Shown here in pieces: positions 1 through 10,596 of a stretch of 64,000 nt of DNA. Position 1 is the stretch's first letter, and each line of letters opens with the position of its first letter. Under the pieces are notes generated by a model, which did no database searches, had not been told where the DNA came from, and worked only from the letters and a program-made list of their open reading frames with translations. The position numbers and the translations under genes were made by a program. The stretch lies in contig NC_092013.1 of the NCBI RefSeq assembly GCF_042242105.1, forward strand, positions 1,828,001-1,892,000. The letters are read 5' to 3'. This DNA is from Pempheris klunzingeri. Lineage: Eukaryota > Chordata > Actinopteri > Acropomatiformes > Pempheridae.

Positions 1-803
1 AACAATCCATGAACCGATAGATGACAAGTCTCGACTGCACTTCATTGTATTGACCACTAGGTGTGCTACTGAGCTCTGTGTCATTGAAGCCTCGAGGAAT
101 GAACCATTTTTTTAACCAAGTGTCGTTGGTGTTGGCCATCACTAACTATGGGCCAGTTTTAGTTCCTAACAGTCGGATCAATGGTCTCTATGAAGGCCAA
201 TCAGAATAGATGATCACATGACGCACAATAGATCCGGTTTGATTGACGGCTCACTGACAGTTTAGTGTCCATGTCGGCGACAAAGAGACAGTGAGCAGAT
301 GTTTGTTTGTAGCCTCTTGGGGGCAAAAGCATCAGGGCTGAATCCCTCTGACTTTCTGTGGTCTGAAAGTCACTTTGAGGATTTCTCAACATTCACTTTC
401 AACTTGTATTTCACAAACATCACTTCCACTCTGCTGTGTCCAGTCTCTCCAGTCTGGAGCCGCTCTGGGACGCCTCCCCTTTGATTTGCGCACATTGGAA
501 TGAACTTTTGGAGTTCTTCTATCGGACAAACAGGCGGCAGCACATTTTCTTTGGCGCCAGCTTCACTTGTGATCTCAAAATGTTGGTCAGTACGTTTCAT
601 TTGTAAAAGGAAGTAAAAGAGCGCTAAAAGGAGTAAAAAGTGTTCTTTGAGTGAGGACATTTGTTGTTCTATTGTTGCTGAGTTCACTCGCTCACAGAGA
701 AAATGCAGAAATCCATCAAGACAAAGAAAAGAGACGAAAGCCACGCGGACCCCTGAGCCTGTTCCTCGTGTCTTGGTCTCGTGCTGAAGTCATGAACACT
801 GAC
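1..803 (-). other. Intron of ZF0, long (L) type, partial
   Basis: This is the part of the ZF0 intron that lies inside the window, read on the minus strand. It aligns with the L-type introns of ZF4 (22044-23309) and ZF5 (38155-39420). The left edge falls inside the segment that reads 'aacaatccatgaacc', also found near 38620. The finger exon of ZF0 must lie beyond the left edge. It contains the intronic open frame described at 46546-46836. Confidence 0.75.
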
Positions 804-869
804 CTGAACATCGGTGCTATCAGAGGACGAGCCTGTTTGTCTTCTGAGCTCCGGCTTCTGCTTCTCCAT
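804..869 (-). CDS. ZF0 exon 1 (22 codons); rest of gene off the left edge
   Basis: On the minus strand an ATG at 867-869 opens a 22-codon frame MEKQKPELRR...STDVQ that stops at a GTCAGT splice donor (801-803 and below). The same exon precedes every complete finger gene in the window, so this is the head of a tenth gene whose finger exon is outside. The ATG is chosen because upstream in-frame starts are only GTG. The residues are hydrophilic and Ser/Thr-rich near the end; no known domain is recognised. Confidence 0.72.
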
Positions 870-1130
870 CGTCCCGCAGGTCTCCGTGGTTCCTGCTGGA
901 CCGTGTAGTCCTGCTCTGACTCTGGACTCTGTCCTCGGAGACTCTCCGGGCTCAGACGAAGCAGCACCGCTGGATCTCGCGGAGCCTTTGTAGTCTCGCG
1001 ATGTCACGTCGTCTCGCGGGCTCTTATTGGCTCGTTTGGGAGTGAGCTGCCCTTTCTCTAAGTCCCGCCCCTTAGTTACTGTTGCTCAGGCCGCTTTGAA
1101 TCAGTGGCTCCTTGATTTCAGGCAGAAGAT
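870..1130 (-). promoter_or_regulatory. ZF0 promoter region
   Basis: This GC-rich stretch upstream of exon 1 on the minus strand holds an ATTGG (inverted CCAAT) box at 1026-1030, a CCCGCCCC Sp1-type GC box at 1064-1071, and a TCTCGCGA half of the TCTCGCGAGA-type promoter motif at 994-1001. No TATA box is visible. The same layout recurs in front of most array members. Promoter function is inferred from motifs and position. Confidence 0.5.
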
Positions 1131-3140
1131 GAAGTTTAGTTTGGTGGTTTCCCTCCATCAAGTTTCTCCAAACTCAACAACTCCTGAATGTGTCAGATTG
1201 TTAAAGACAGTCTGGGACTTTCTCCCTGGGCCTCAAAGCAGTCGGCCTCTACTGGTCACTGTTTAAATGGTGAAACAGTTTGTTCACAGACATCTGCTAA
1301 TGGGCCATAGGTGTGTCGTCGTCCTAAAAGGTCTCCCAGCCCCCACAGGCTGGATTATCACACTGAGTGTAAGGGCCCTGAACACCTTGATGTCTTTGTC
1401 TCCTCCACACAAAACCACACTCCATACAAATGGGTATCAGCTGCTTAAAAAGGCCACATTCTCACCTCTCTTCAGGCGACCAGCTTGAAAAGGAGGGAGA
1501 GAGCTGAATATGTGTAAATCAGTGGGCTCTTGGGCTGCTTTAATGACCGGCCCAAAGAGATGCAAACACAAACCCACTGAAGAAAACGTCAGCAAGTGTT
1601 TAGTGAGTGTTGGCTTCAAACGTCCTGAGTCACTGTTCATGCAGTAGAAATGATGAAGGTGAAATCAACAGCTAAATGTGAAGCTCATATAATAGATCAA
1701 TAACAGTTGGGGAGGGTCTCTTCACTGAGGCCTCTAAATGTTTGGAGGGTTTGGGCCCATGAATTAAAAAGCAGCAGCAGAATCATTGTCTTGGCTGTAA
1801 GAATCAAGCATCATATTGGTTTCATCTGAACTGACACGTGTCTGTGATTATTTTTCTGCTTTACCACACACAGACCTTCTGCTGGCTTTGGGGTAGTGAG
1901 TCCACAGTGATGCTCAGGACACAAAGATGTTTCCACTTGATGGAGTAATGTGAGCATAAAAACATGGAGGATTTGGTTTGAATACTTCAGTGTTATTGCT
2001 GAAATGTTACAGTTCATTCTGTGAGAATAAAACAGATTTAACATGTTTATTTTATCTTTTATCTAAATATTAAAGACCCCTCAGTCTTTTGGAAACTGAA
2101 TCTAAACAGTGATTCTTTGGTTAAACTGTCTGTCACACTGAATATGAACCACCATGTATTGTCTCTCTCTCTCCCCAGTTCTCTGATGCAGACTGTCCAG
2201 CTGCTTCTTCTTGTCGACTCTGATCAGAGAAACTAACTCAGTTTTTTCTAATCCTAAATATCTGTTTAACAGTGGGAGTCTTCTAATATTAATACTAATA
2301 TTACTGTAAGTACTATAAAGAAAGGTTTATCTGTCCAGGATCCTTTCAACAACACAATATAAGGCAGAAAGGACGTGACGTGACAGAAATATAATCACAG
2401 ACATGCGAGCGTCAGTTCAGATTAAACCAACATGATGCCTGATTCTTACAGCCAAGAGAATGATTTCACTGCTGTTTCTGAATGTATGCAGAAACCCTCT
2501 ACTCATTTTTGTCTCAAGTACTTTTAATACCTGCCACTGTCACAGCGAGGAGATTATTCCCCAAATGTTATTTATCATGTGAGCTTCACATTTAGCACCA
2601 AATAAATGTTGGGGTTTGGACCATTTCTGGAGCAATTTGGAGATAATTGGGAAATAATCACCAATTATGAAAGATACTTAGTGAAAAGTCCACCCTGATT
2701 GGGGTAACCACCTCGATAGCTGAGGACAAAGAGACAATTTAACTGATTCAGTCTCATGAAATACTTATCTATCAATCTGGCATTATGATTAATAATTAAT
2801 TTAATATGTCAAACCAAAATTACCACCTTGATAGCTAGTTGAAGGATTCTCTGGCTGTGACATTTGAGTGGTGGCGCTCTGAAGCTTCATGTGTGTTGAT
2901 GTTATTAGCTCCTGTGGGCTATCAGGTCATTTCTATACAAACGTCTGAATAAACCATGAAAAATGTCAAAATGTGTGTTGTGACTGTCTTCATGTTTCTG
3001 TGTTTACCAGTTTTGTAGGATGAGGTGTTCCCTCGTGGGCTGAGAAAACTGTCCACTTCAGGATAAATAAACTGTCAAACCCTTTTGGAGAAGCTGGAAA
3101 ATGCATCATAGATTGTGAAAAGTTTGTGGTACATTAATCC
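1131..3140. repeat. Array spacer between ZF1 tail and ZF0 promoter
   Basis: This is shared non-coding array sequence. The part at about 1131-2590 recurs at 11798-13260, 44640-46080 and 60530-61990, and partly at 16560-17250 and 53510-54220. The AT-rich part at about 2595-2860 is related to 3238-3415 inside the neighbouring LTR-like element, which suggests an older member of the same element family. Short open frames here are maintained only because the copies are nearly identical. I see no convincing gene. Confidence 0.6.
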
Positions 3141-4754
3141 TGTTGTGCTTTAACAAGTGGTAATGTTCAATTTGGCTATCAGAAATAATTAATAATTATC
3201 AAAGATAATTAATAATTATTAAAATTAATGGAACTTTGAATAAAGTCCACCTCGATTGGGGCACCACCTCGAAAAACGAGGAAAAGATAGCCGTTCTAAT
3301 TGATTTAGTCTCATAAAAATACTAAACTATCAATCTGGAATTATGTTTTAGAATTAATTTAATAATTACTACCAAAATTACCACATTGATAGCTAGCTGA
3401 AGGATTTTGGAGTTCTTGACAGTGTAGAGGTTGGCAGTGTTCACCCTTGTACAACATTAAAGGAGACAGCAGGTATTAAAACATTTATTAAAACAGAGCA
3501 AAACGCAGGGACATCATTTGTTATTCATTAAGGTGAAGGACTTGTACTTTGGTTGTAAGTACAGCTGAAGCAGAGTAGGTATTAAAGACATCTGCTGTTA
3601 CAGAAACAAAATCAATCAAACAATCTAACTAAGTCTCTATGACTAAACTAACACATAATAAGAGTGTGTGTGTGTGTGTGTGTGAGATAAGGCTGAGGAA
3701 TGTGAGATGGTTCCCACAAAGGTGGGGGAGAGAGACCAAATGGTGGTGGCCAGACCCCCTGGGGTGTGGGGCAAAGGAGACAAAGGAAGCTAAGTGCTGT
3801 TAGCTTAGCTTTGTCCCTCAGTGGCCTGTTGCGGACTGTGTGTGTGTGAGAGATAAAGGTGCCAGGTTAAGAAAGGATGGTTAGTTGCATGTAGACCCTG
3901 TGTCTGTGTGAACAACTAAAATCAACTAAACTTAATGGCTACACAGTAACTACAACACATCACAATAATCAAACTCAATGAACATTAAAGCAAGTCCATA
4001 CATTAACAGGGGTAAACCATGTATGCAGTAATGCTATGCTAATTATGCCCAGTTAGAGTTTGTTACCAGTCCTTAAAGGGGAGAAGAAGTGTCCTTGAGG
4101 ATGCTGCTTTCTCAGCCTGTTGCTGGAGGAAAGGTGTGGTTCGTGTCCGTTGCTGTGTGGTTGCAGGCTGGAGGAATCCGGTCGCTCCTTTGTTCCTGTT
4201 AGTTAGCAGCTCTGTGCTAACTTGCTGGTGTGCTCCTGTTGTTGGTTCTGGTTATCAGCTGGCAGACTCTGAGTCGTGCCTGCTGGCGCTGATCTGCTTA
4301 CTTCAGGCAGGACCTTGTGTCGCTACCATGAAGGAGGTGGCTGCTCTGGTACAGACCACACTGAGGCAGAGCTCAGCTGAATTGAGCTTCTCTCCTCTTC
4401 AGGAGAGATCAGGAGAGCTGGTCTCTCCTCTGCAGGAGAGACATCAGGAAAAGAGAGGGGAGATGTCTCTCCTTCAGGAGAGGCATCAGAAAGAGAGAGT
4501 TGGTGGTCTCTCCTCTTCAGGAGAGACGTCCGGAAAAGAGAGAGTTCAGTGGGGGTGAACTGGTTTTGTTGGCCTGAGGTCGTAAAATCATGTGTCCCCC
4601 CCGGCCAATGGTGACAGTGGAGCTGGGCGCGGGGGTGATTTCACACCTATCCGTGAAACTGGGGGACATTGGGGAAAGGAGTCCACAGGAGTTCCACAGA
4701 CAAAGAAACATGCGGTTTCACCATATGCTATTCACCGTTTCGTGAAGCACAACA
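3141..4754 (-). mobile_element. 1.6-kb LTR-like element with 4-bp target duplication
   Basis: The element starts TGTTGTGCTT and ends AAGCACAACA, a perfect 10-bp terminal inversion of TG...CA type. ATCC flanks both sides (3137-3140 and 4755-4758). The equivalent ZF5 flank near 36380 lacks it. A minus-strand AATAAA lies near 3485, so the LTR is best read on the minus strand. An inverted copy of the same length lies at 58362-59976. No internal coding region or second LTR was seen, so it may be a long solo LTR or another non-autonomous element. Confidence 0.6.
4380..4550. repeat. Array of short palindromic repeats within the LTR-like element
   Basis: About four imperfect repeats of roughly 40-45 bp each carry a small palindrome of the type CTCTCCT...AGGAGAG. 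They are joined by purine-rich AAAGAGAG stretches. They make the plus strand open for 140 codons (4136-4558), but the composition is repeat-like and I do not call this a gene. The inverted copy is at about 58565-58735. Confidence 0.6.
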
Positions 4755-5574
4755 ATCCTTGAGATTTGAAGACTTTGAAGACATCCAGTCAGAGTTTTAG
4801 AGTCACAAGGAGTCAACACGCACCACAAACCATTCAACACCTAAGATCTCTGCTGCTCCACCCTAAAGACTGGACGCCCCTGAGGTGGTGTATGGCATCA
4901 CATGTGACAGCGAGGGAAGTGTCTGCCGGTGAACACCAGGCCTGAACCTCTCACAGCATCCACTGGGAGGAGGTCAAAGGTCATCGCCCAGGAGTCACTG
5001 GACGGCCGGAGAAAGATGAGGGAGGACAATCACATCTGACAGCAGAGACCAACTTTGAACAGAGACAGAGGTTACCGTGTCCACCTGTACACAACCACCT
5101 GTTAGCATGTGATGACAACTAAACTTGATCTGTTGGCTGAAGAAGGCTGCTGGGATACAGATGAAAGCAGAGCTGAAACAATTAATCAGTTAGTAACTTG
5201 ATGCAAAAGAGTCAACAATGACTTTATTTACCCATAAATTGTTCCAGGTCATTTTTAAAGTAAAAACAGCAACCGTGCTCAGTTCCAGTCCTCAGTTATT
5301 AAGATCTGACTCTGTATTGTCTCATGTGATGAACTAAAAAAACAAAAAAAACTAAACAAGCAATTCATTAACATCACCCTGGACTTTTTTCAGCAGTGAT
5401 GGACATGTTTTCAGGATGTAGTCATAGCCACAATAACACACATGCTGTTAAGAAAATGAGGATGCTGTCTTGGGCCATCCCTCTGTTTGTAGAGAAGCTC
5501 AGAATATAACAACACAGCAATCAGGGCATGAGGAGGGGGCAAGAGGAAACAGCTGGCTATTCTCTGGAAAATGT
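4755..5574 (-). other. 3' flank of ZF1
   Basis: This sequence follows the ZF1 stop on the minus strand and is shared with ZF3, ZF5, ZF6 and ZF8 in part. The poly(A) signal that reads AATAAA in the sister genes reads AATACA here (5313-5318). A second AATAAA lies at 5223-5228. No coding sequence was seen. Confidence 0.5.
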
Positions 5575-6444
5575 TCATAACAATGAAGTGTGAGTGTTTT
5601 GGTGGGTTCTAAGGTTACTCCTGTCAGTGAAAGTTTTCCCACATTGGTCACACCAGAACGGTTTCTCTCCAGTGTGAATGCGTTGATGGGTACTTAAGCT
5701 AGTTGATCGAGCGAAAATCTTTCCACATTGCTCACACCAGAACGGTTTCTCTCCAGTGTGAATGCGTTGATGGCTCCTTAAGCTAGCTGATTGAGTGAAA
5801 GCTTTCCCACACTGGTCACAGCTATACGGTTTCTCTCCAGTGTGAATGCGTTGATGGGTACTTAAGCTAGCTGATGCAGTGAAAGCTTTCCCACATTGGT
5901 CACAGCTATACGGTTTCTCTCCAGTGTGAATGCGTTGATGTCTCCTTAAGCTAGTTGATTCACTGAAAGTTTTCCCACACTGACCACAGTTATACGGTTT
6001 CTCTCCAGTGTGAATGTGTTGATGTCTCCTTAAGTTAGCTGAGAGAGTGAAAGCTTTCCCACACTGGTCACAGCTGTACGGTTTCTCTCCAGTGTGAATG
6101 TGTTGATGTCTCCTTAAGTTAGCTGACTGACTGAAAGTTTTCCCACACTGGTCACAGCTGTACGGTTTCTCTCCAGTGTGAATGTGTTGATGGCTCCTTA
6201 AGTAACCTGACTGACTGAAAGTTTTCCCACATTGGTCACAGCTGCACGGTTTCTCTCCAGTGTGAATGTGTTGATGTCTCCTTAAGTAACCTGACTGACT
6301 GAAAGTTTTCCCACACTGGTCACAGCTGTGTAGTTTCTCTCCCAAATGAAATCTCTGATGAACCTTTAAATCATTTTGTGTTGTGAAGGATTTGTCACAG
6401 TGCTGACAGCGGTGACAAGTGGGTCCATCTCTTCCTCTGCGTTT
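5575..6444 (-). CDS. ZF1 finger exon, C2H2 zinc-finger protein (10 fingers)
   Basis: The spliced product is about 311 aa: 22 residues from exon 1 at 8272-8337 plus 289 here. The exon starts at 6444 just after the acceptor TATAG; an in-frame TAG in that acceptor means no unspliced ATG exists. It opens with a basic KRRGRDG stretch and a divergent finger (CQHC...H..H), followed by nine C-x2-C-x12-H-x3-H fingers joined by TGEKP linkers. Contact residues (-1,2,3,6) are QGYR, QGYS, QANR, LANR, ETSR, AAST, QASS, RTST and DSNT. The last finger differs from the SSGS finger that closes most sisters. Nuclear DNA binding follows from the family; the target is unknown. Confidence 0.85.
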   Translation of the reverse strand, partial: KRRGRDGPTCHRCQHCDKSFTTQNDLKVHQRFHLGEKLHSCDQCGKTFSQSGYLRRHQHIHTGEKPCSCDQCGKTFSQSGYLRSHQHIHTGEKPYSCDQCGKTFSQSANLRRHQHIHTGEKPYSCDQCGKAFTLSANLRRHQHIHTGEKPYNCGQCGKTFSESTSLRRHQRIHTGEKPYSCDQCGKAFTASASLSTHQRIHTGEKPYSCDQCGKAFTQSASLRSHQRIHTGEKPFWCEQCGKIFARSTSLSTHQRIHTGEKPFWCDQCGKTFTDRSNLRTHQNTHTSLL

Positions 6445-6831
6445 CTATAGCAACAGACACACAACAAAGAAAAGAGAGTAAATGAGACGTCATGGTGGAA
6501 CGAGCTATCTAGAACCATGAATCACATTTGGTGCATGTCTATGCAACATAACCCAGAGTCCAGGCTGACTAATGCAGTACCAGCTGTGACAACCAACTGC
6601 AGGAGCCTGGGGAGGCACAGACCTCTACAGAAAGGATGATCTGATCAATTGGTCCTCAATCATTATGGGCCAGTTTTAGTTCCTAACAGTCGGATCAATG
6701 GTCTCTATGAAGGCCAATCAGAATAGATGATCACATGACGCACAATAGATCCGGTTTGATTGATGGCTCACTGACAGTTTAGTGTCCATGTCGGCGACAA
6801 AGAGACAGTGAGCTTAAGCTAGTTGATCTCT

Positions 6832-7440
6832 CTGTTGGTGACCATCTTGAGTCTAACCTCGTCTCCATCACTTCATACTGGTGCTACCGAAGAAGAAAAA
6901 TATAAATGTTACTCAGATACTCTGCTCTGCTGCTCACAACTCAACCAAAACACAGAGATGTCAATCACTCAAAGTATTTCATTCAGGATGGGCCGAAATC
7001 AGATTAGTGTCAAACATCCTCTTCTCGTGGAACATGAGGGTTGCAGCTGATCACCTTCTCAGTGCAGAGATGTGCTGTAATCAGCTCTTGTCCCAGTCGG
7101 TAGCACCAGTATGAAGTGATGGAGACGAGGTTAGACTCAAGATGGTCACCAACAGGCAGGACACAAAATCATCAACATTGGGCCTTGCAACGCGTTCCCA
7201 ATGGAACCAATATGTGCATGATGTGCATCAATCTGATAAATGTTTTTTCTCTCTCCAAAGACTAATTTATTTATCTTTCAGATTGATGCACATCATGCAC
7301 ATATTGGTTCCATTGGGAACGCGTCGCAAGGCCCAATGTTGATGATGATTTTGTGTCCTGCCTGTTGGAGACCATCTTGAGTCCAGACCTCAATCCTATG
7401 TGTTGTACATCTGAGTAACATTTATATTTTTCTTGTGCAG
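6832..7440. repeat. Foldback (nested inverted-repeat) element in ZF1 intron
   Basis: About 58 bp at 6832-6889 recurs inverted at about 7098-7155. About 80 bp at 7152-7232 recurs inverted at about 7282-7366 around a 50-bp loop. A third pair, with the motif AAAAATATAAATGTTACTCAG, links 6892-6918 to about 7407-7437. The nested arms suggest a MITE-like or foldback transposon, or a palindromic duplication. No transposase was seen. Confidence 0.65.
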
Positions 7441-7767
7441 CTGATGACATTTGCGTCGCTGATTTGTAGCAGAACTGCAGGTTGACAGAACTGGTGTAAC
7501 GGGCTGTTTTATTGTGCCGCAGACTAACGAAATAGTGAGACGGTGTCACTCAGCACTGGGCGGTGTGGTCACCAGTTGGTCTGGCTTCCTCCTGTCTTCC
7601 AGAGACCGCTGCCTGTGTCCTATATGTCTTGTTATATGACAGGTCAGTGATGCGGCCCTGTAATGATAGTGGCGCACACAGAATGTCCCTGCCGTTTGTT
7701 TATTTTCCCAAATTGGCGCGAGTTCGAATCTCGGAAAATAAAACAACTAATTTTTCACATTTAAAAG

Positions 7768-7769
<2 letters not shown>

Positions 7770-7838
<69 letters not shown>
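7770..7838. repeat. (TG)n microsatellite
   Basis: An uninterrupted TG dinucleotide run of about 68 bp in the ZF1 intron, in the replaced segment. Confidence 0.95.
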
Positions 7839-7839
<1 letters not shown>

Positions 7840-8271
7840 AGGGTGGGGCGTCTACATTACAAATACTCAAACAAGACTGAAAACGACGGGTATTTAGGAT
7901 ATTTATCCATTTATTAAAACAGACATTCACAGGAAGGTTCGGCTTGTCGACTTCCTGTTTTCAACATTTTCCGTTACAGCAAGCAGCGTTCAAAACGTGA
8001 CCCCACACCACTATGAGACACGTTTCCACAGGTACGACTCTAAAGTGGACTCAGATCGGTATGTTTAGACATTGTGATGAAAACTAAACAAAGAGACATT
8101 CACACGGCCAGCTACGGACCCGATGTCCTGATTTCAACAGCTGCCGTAACCATGACAACAACAGACGCATTCGGCTGACGGTCGCCAGTTAACGTGGTCA
8201 CTCGTTGAACTGAAACACCCCTGAGCCTGTTCCTCGTGTCTTGGTCTCGTGCTGAAGTCATGAACACTGAC

Positions 8272-8337
8272 CTGAACATCGGTGCTATCAGAGGACGAGC
8301 CTGTTTGTCTTCTGAGCTCCGGCTTCTGCTTCTCCAT
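8272..8337 (-). CDS. ZF1 exon 1 (22 codons)
   Basis: ATG at 8335-8337, frame MEKQKPELRR...STDVQ, donor GTCAGT at 8271-8266. It joins in phase 0 to 6444. The 5' leader is about 80 bp shorter than in the sisters, because the stretch after 'tagtcctgc' is missing. Confidence 0.72.
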
Positions 8338-8619
8338 CGTCCCGCAGGTCTCCGTGGTTCCTGCTGGACCGTGTAGTCCTGCTTCGCTTGTTCTCGCGAT
8401 GTCACGTCGTCTCGCGGGCTCTTATTGGCTCGTTTGGAGTGAGCTGACCTTTCTCTAAGTCCCGCCCCTTAGTTACTGTTGCTAAGGCCGCTTTGAATCA
8501 GTGGCTCCTTGATTTCAGGCAGAAGATGAAGTTTAGTTTGGTGGTTTCCCTCCATCAAGTTTCTCCAAACTCAACAACTCCTGAATGTGTCAGATTGTTA
8601 AAGACAGTCTGGGACTTTC
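8338..8619 (-). promoter_or_regulatory. ZF1 promoter region, cut short by a LINE
   Basis: ATTGG box at 8424-8428 and CCCGCCCC GC box at 8461-8468 on the minus-strand promoter. The shared upstream array sequence ends abruptly at about 8619, where the tail of a LINE begins. Confidence 0.5.
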
Positions 8620-8959
8620 AATCAATCAATGACTTTATTTGTCCCCAATGGGGCAATTGCTTGTGCAGCAGTGGAAGCAAAACATAACATAAAATACATG
8701 CACACTTGAAACAATAGAATAAATTGGATGAATCAACCTGGAATTTTGAGAGTTTTCTTAGACAAAATAGGCGCTGCTGACTTTTCTTGTAAATTGTCTT
8801 AATGTCAGTTTATTGTCTATTATAGTTCCTAAATACTTAAAGGACTCTACAATTTCTACATCCTGCCCATCAGTCACTGTGCTGTCAGGAGAGGGCTGCG
8901 AGCGTCTAAAATCAATACACATGTCCTTTGTTTTTGATACATTCAGAGATAAAAACTGT
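8620..8959 (-). mobile_element. LINE fragment, C-terminal part of reverse transcriptase and 3' tail
   Basis: Read on the minus strand, this begins with a typical LINE segment (LNVSKTKDM followed by FKYLGTIIDNKLT). It then loses frame and ends in AATAAAGTCATTGATTGATTG, the short-repeat tail of L2/Rex1-like fish LINEs. It is the continuation of the fragment at 9469-9687 but is separated from it by about 510 bp of other sequence. Confidence 0.7.
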
Positions 8960-9468
8960 TAACTATTAACTCCAATGTTGCAACAAAATGTCTTCAATGT
9001 AAATTAGAACTTTAAATCATAAAGTGTTTCATATGTTTCTCAAACGTTGTACAGGTCAGTGTGACCTGACAGACTGGTGTCTCCTCTAGTGTTTTAAGAA
9101 GCAGATGTAATATCTTGATTGTAAGAAACAGAGAGTTCTTGTTCTGTAAACATATTCCTGATAGATACATGCCTACGCAGACAACGCTGACGGCTGGTGG
9201 AGACTGACGTACGGACCTTAGCGTCCAATCAAACAATGGTTATGTGTCATATTGTGATACTCTGCCCTTTAAAATCTGTTGGAAAACCCAGTTCTTAGCT
9301 CCTCTGACCAGAACCAGTCATGAGCCCGGCGCTGCCTGAACCCCAGAGTTGTATTGCATTGTATTTCACCTGTGAATCTGAATTAAAGGTGCTTCTGAGA
9401 CCGACTGAACCCTCCAGCCGATGATGTGAATAATCTCGGGCTGTCCATTAAAGAATGCGGGTGTGTTT
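8960..9468. other. Unidentified insertion inside the LINE fragment
   Basis: About 510 bp separate the two halves of one reverse-transcriptase reading frame: the KWC segment is at about 9480 and the LNVSKTK segment at about 8955. I recognise no family, clear terminal repeats or gene in it. The part from about 9430 to 9468 also follows the LINE at the right end of the window. Confidence 0.45.
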
Positions 9469-9687
9469 CTAACAAAACGAACCCTGGCACCACTTTAGAA
9501 AATAATCCACCACAGGACCATGAGAGGTTTCAGTACTGTTCAACAGACTCAGTATGACCGTGTCATCAGCAAATTTCAATATATGGTGGTTTTCAAATGT
9601 GCTACAGCAGCTGTTGGTGTACAGTATGTACAACAGAGGGGAGAGGACGCATCCTCGCGGGGAGCCAGTAGATGTTACAGATATCAG
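9469..9687 (-). pseudogene. LINE reverse-transcriptase fragment (FADD box)
   Basis: An open stretch of 72 codons on the minus strand holds the catalytic-type motif FADDTVIL, preceded by GSPRGCVLSPLL, a classic LINE RT block. It is 5'-truncated and ends at a stop after KWCQGSFC. It lies right behind the ZF2 stop and replaces the usual 3' flank. The copy at 63754-63972 is nearly identical. Confidence 0.8.
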
Positions 9688-9726
9688 GGAGGAGGAGGAA
9701 ACAGCTGGCTATTCCCTGGAAAATGT

Positions 9727-10596
9727 TCAAAACAATGAAGTGTGAGTGTTTTGGTGGGATCTAAGGCCACTCTGTGAAGCAAAAGTTTTCCCACACTGCT
9801 CACACCAGAATGGTTTCTCTCCAGTATGAGTGCGTTGATGGATTCTTAAGGTAGTTGATACAGTGAAAGCTTTCCCACACTGGTCACAGCTATACGGTTT
9901 CTCTCCAGTGTGAATGCGTTGATGGCTCCTTAATTGAGCTGATTGAGTGAAAGTTTTCCCACATTGGTCACAGCTATATGGTTTCTCTCCAGTGTGAATG
10001 CGTTGATGGCTCCTCAAGTGAGTTGATCGAGCGAAAACCTTTCCACATTGGTCACACCAGAACGGTTTCTCTCCAGTGTGAATGCGTTGATGTCTCCTTA
10101 AGTGAGCTGATCGAGCGAACGTTTTCCCACACTGGTCACAGCTACACGGTTTCTCTCCAGTGTGAATGCGTTGATGTCTCCTTAAGTTAGCTGACTGACT
10201 GAAAGTTTTCCCACACTGGTCACAGCTATACGGTTTCTCTCCAGTGTGAATGCGTTGATGGATCTTTAAGTTAGCTGACTGACTGAAAGTTTTCCCACAC
10301 TGGTCACAGCTACACGGTTTCTCTCCAGTGTGAATGCGTTGATGGCTCCTTAATTGAGCTGATCGAGCGAACGTTTTCCCACACTGGTCACAGCTACACG
10401 GTTTCTCTCCAGTGTGAATGTGTTGATGTCTCCTTAAGCTAGCTGATTGAGTGAAAGTTTTCCCACACTGGTCACAGCTGTGCAGTTTCTCTCCCAAATG
10501 AAATCTCTGATGAACCTTTAAATCATTTCGTGTTGTGAAGGATTTGTCGCAGTGCTGACAGCGGTGACAAGTGGGTCCATCTCTTCCTCTGCGTTT
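9727..10596 (-). CDS. ZF2 finger exon, C2H2 zinc-finger protein (10 fingers)
   Basis: The spliced product is about 311 aa with exon 1 at 11470-11535. The exon opens at 10596 after the TATAG acceptor with KRRGRDG and the divergent CQHC finger. Nine canonical fingers follow with contact residues QASR, RAQS, QANI, QANR, RAHR, RTHS, QAQS, VTTI and SSGS. Cys-for-Tyr changes occur in several linkers (GEKPC). It resembles ZF9 most: both share the VTTI and SSGS ending and the LINE immediately downstream. Because of that LINE, the usual poly(A) region is missing, and the transcript may end inside the element. Confidence 0.85.
   Translation of the reverse strand, partial: KRRGRDGPTCHRCQHCDKSFTTRNDLKVHQRFHLGEKLHSCDQCGKTFTQSASLRRHQHIHTGEKPCSCDQCGKTFARSAQLRSHQRIHTGEKPCSCDQCGKTFSQSANLKIHQRIHTGEKPYSCDQCGKTFSQSANLRRHQRIHTGEKPCSCDQCGKTFARSAHLRRHQRIHTGEKPFWCDQCGKVFARSTHLRSHQRIHTGEKPYSCDQCGKTFTQSAQLRSHQRIHTGEKPYSCDQCGKAFTVSTTLRIHQRTHTGEKPFWCEQCGKTFASQSGLRSHQNTHTSLF

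Larger units (their letters stand above)
6445..8271 (-). other. ZF1 intron, partly replaced
   Basis: The ends match the 873-bp short (S) type intron of ZF2, ZF3 and ZF9. Between about 6814 and 8216 the usual middle part, with its intronic open frame, has been replaced by about 1.4 kb of unrelated sequence containing a foldback structure and a long (TG)n tract. Donor and acceptor remain intact. Confidence 0.65.

Noticed and set aside
716-1007. Frames of 61-112 codons through exon 1 and its leader (MLLRLSPES and MTSRDYKG types)
   Set aside because: They read through the GTCAGT donor or use GTG starts. The 22-codon exon explains the conserved part.
1267-2044. Short open frames of 67-79 codons upstream of each promoter (starting MVKQFVH, MNSDSGR and MLNLFYS)
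   Set aside because: They overlap on both strands, lack domains, and are repeated only because the spacers are recent copies.
4136-4558. 140-codon frame with repeated QERH/ERSG-like residues (mirror copy 58558-58926)
   Set aside because: It lies wholly inside the LTR-like element and its second half is simply the palindromic nucleotide repeat. There is no domain, and the mirror copy differs by substitutions without a coding pattern.
7728-7750. tRNA-like T-arm (GAGTTCGAATCTC) in the ZF1 intron
   Set aside because: Only a B-box/T-arm-like motif is present. No A box, anticodon arm or acceptor stem could be found at the right distance.
7700-7930. Histidine/threonine-rich frames over (TG)n tracts here and at 23561-23746 and 25280-25754
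   Set aside because: They are translations of dinucleotide repeats.
9978-10190. Plus-strand frames with SLQCECVD repeats over the finger exons
   Set aside because: These are antisense shadows of the zinc-finger repeats.
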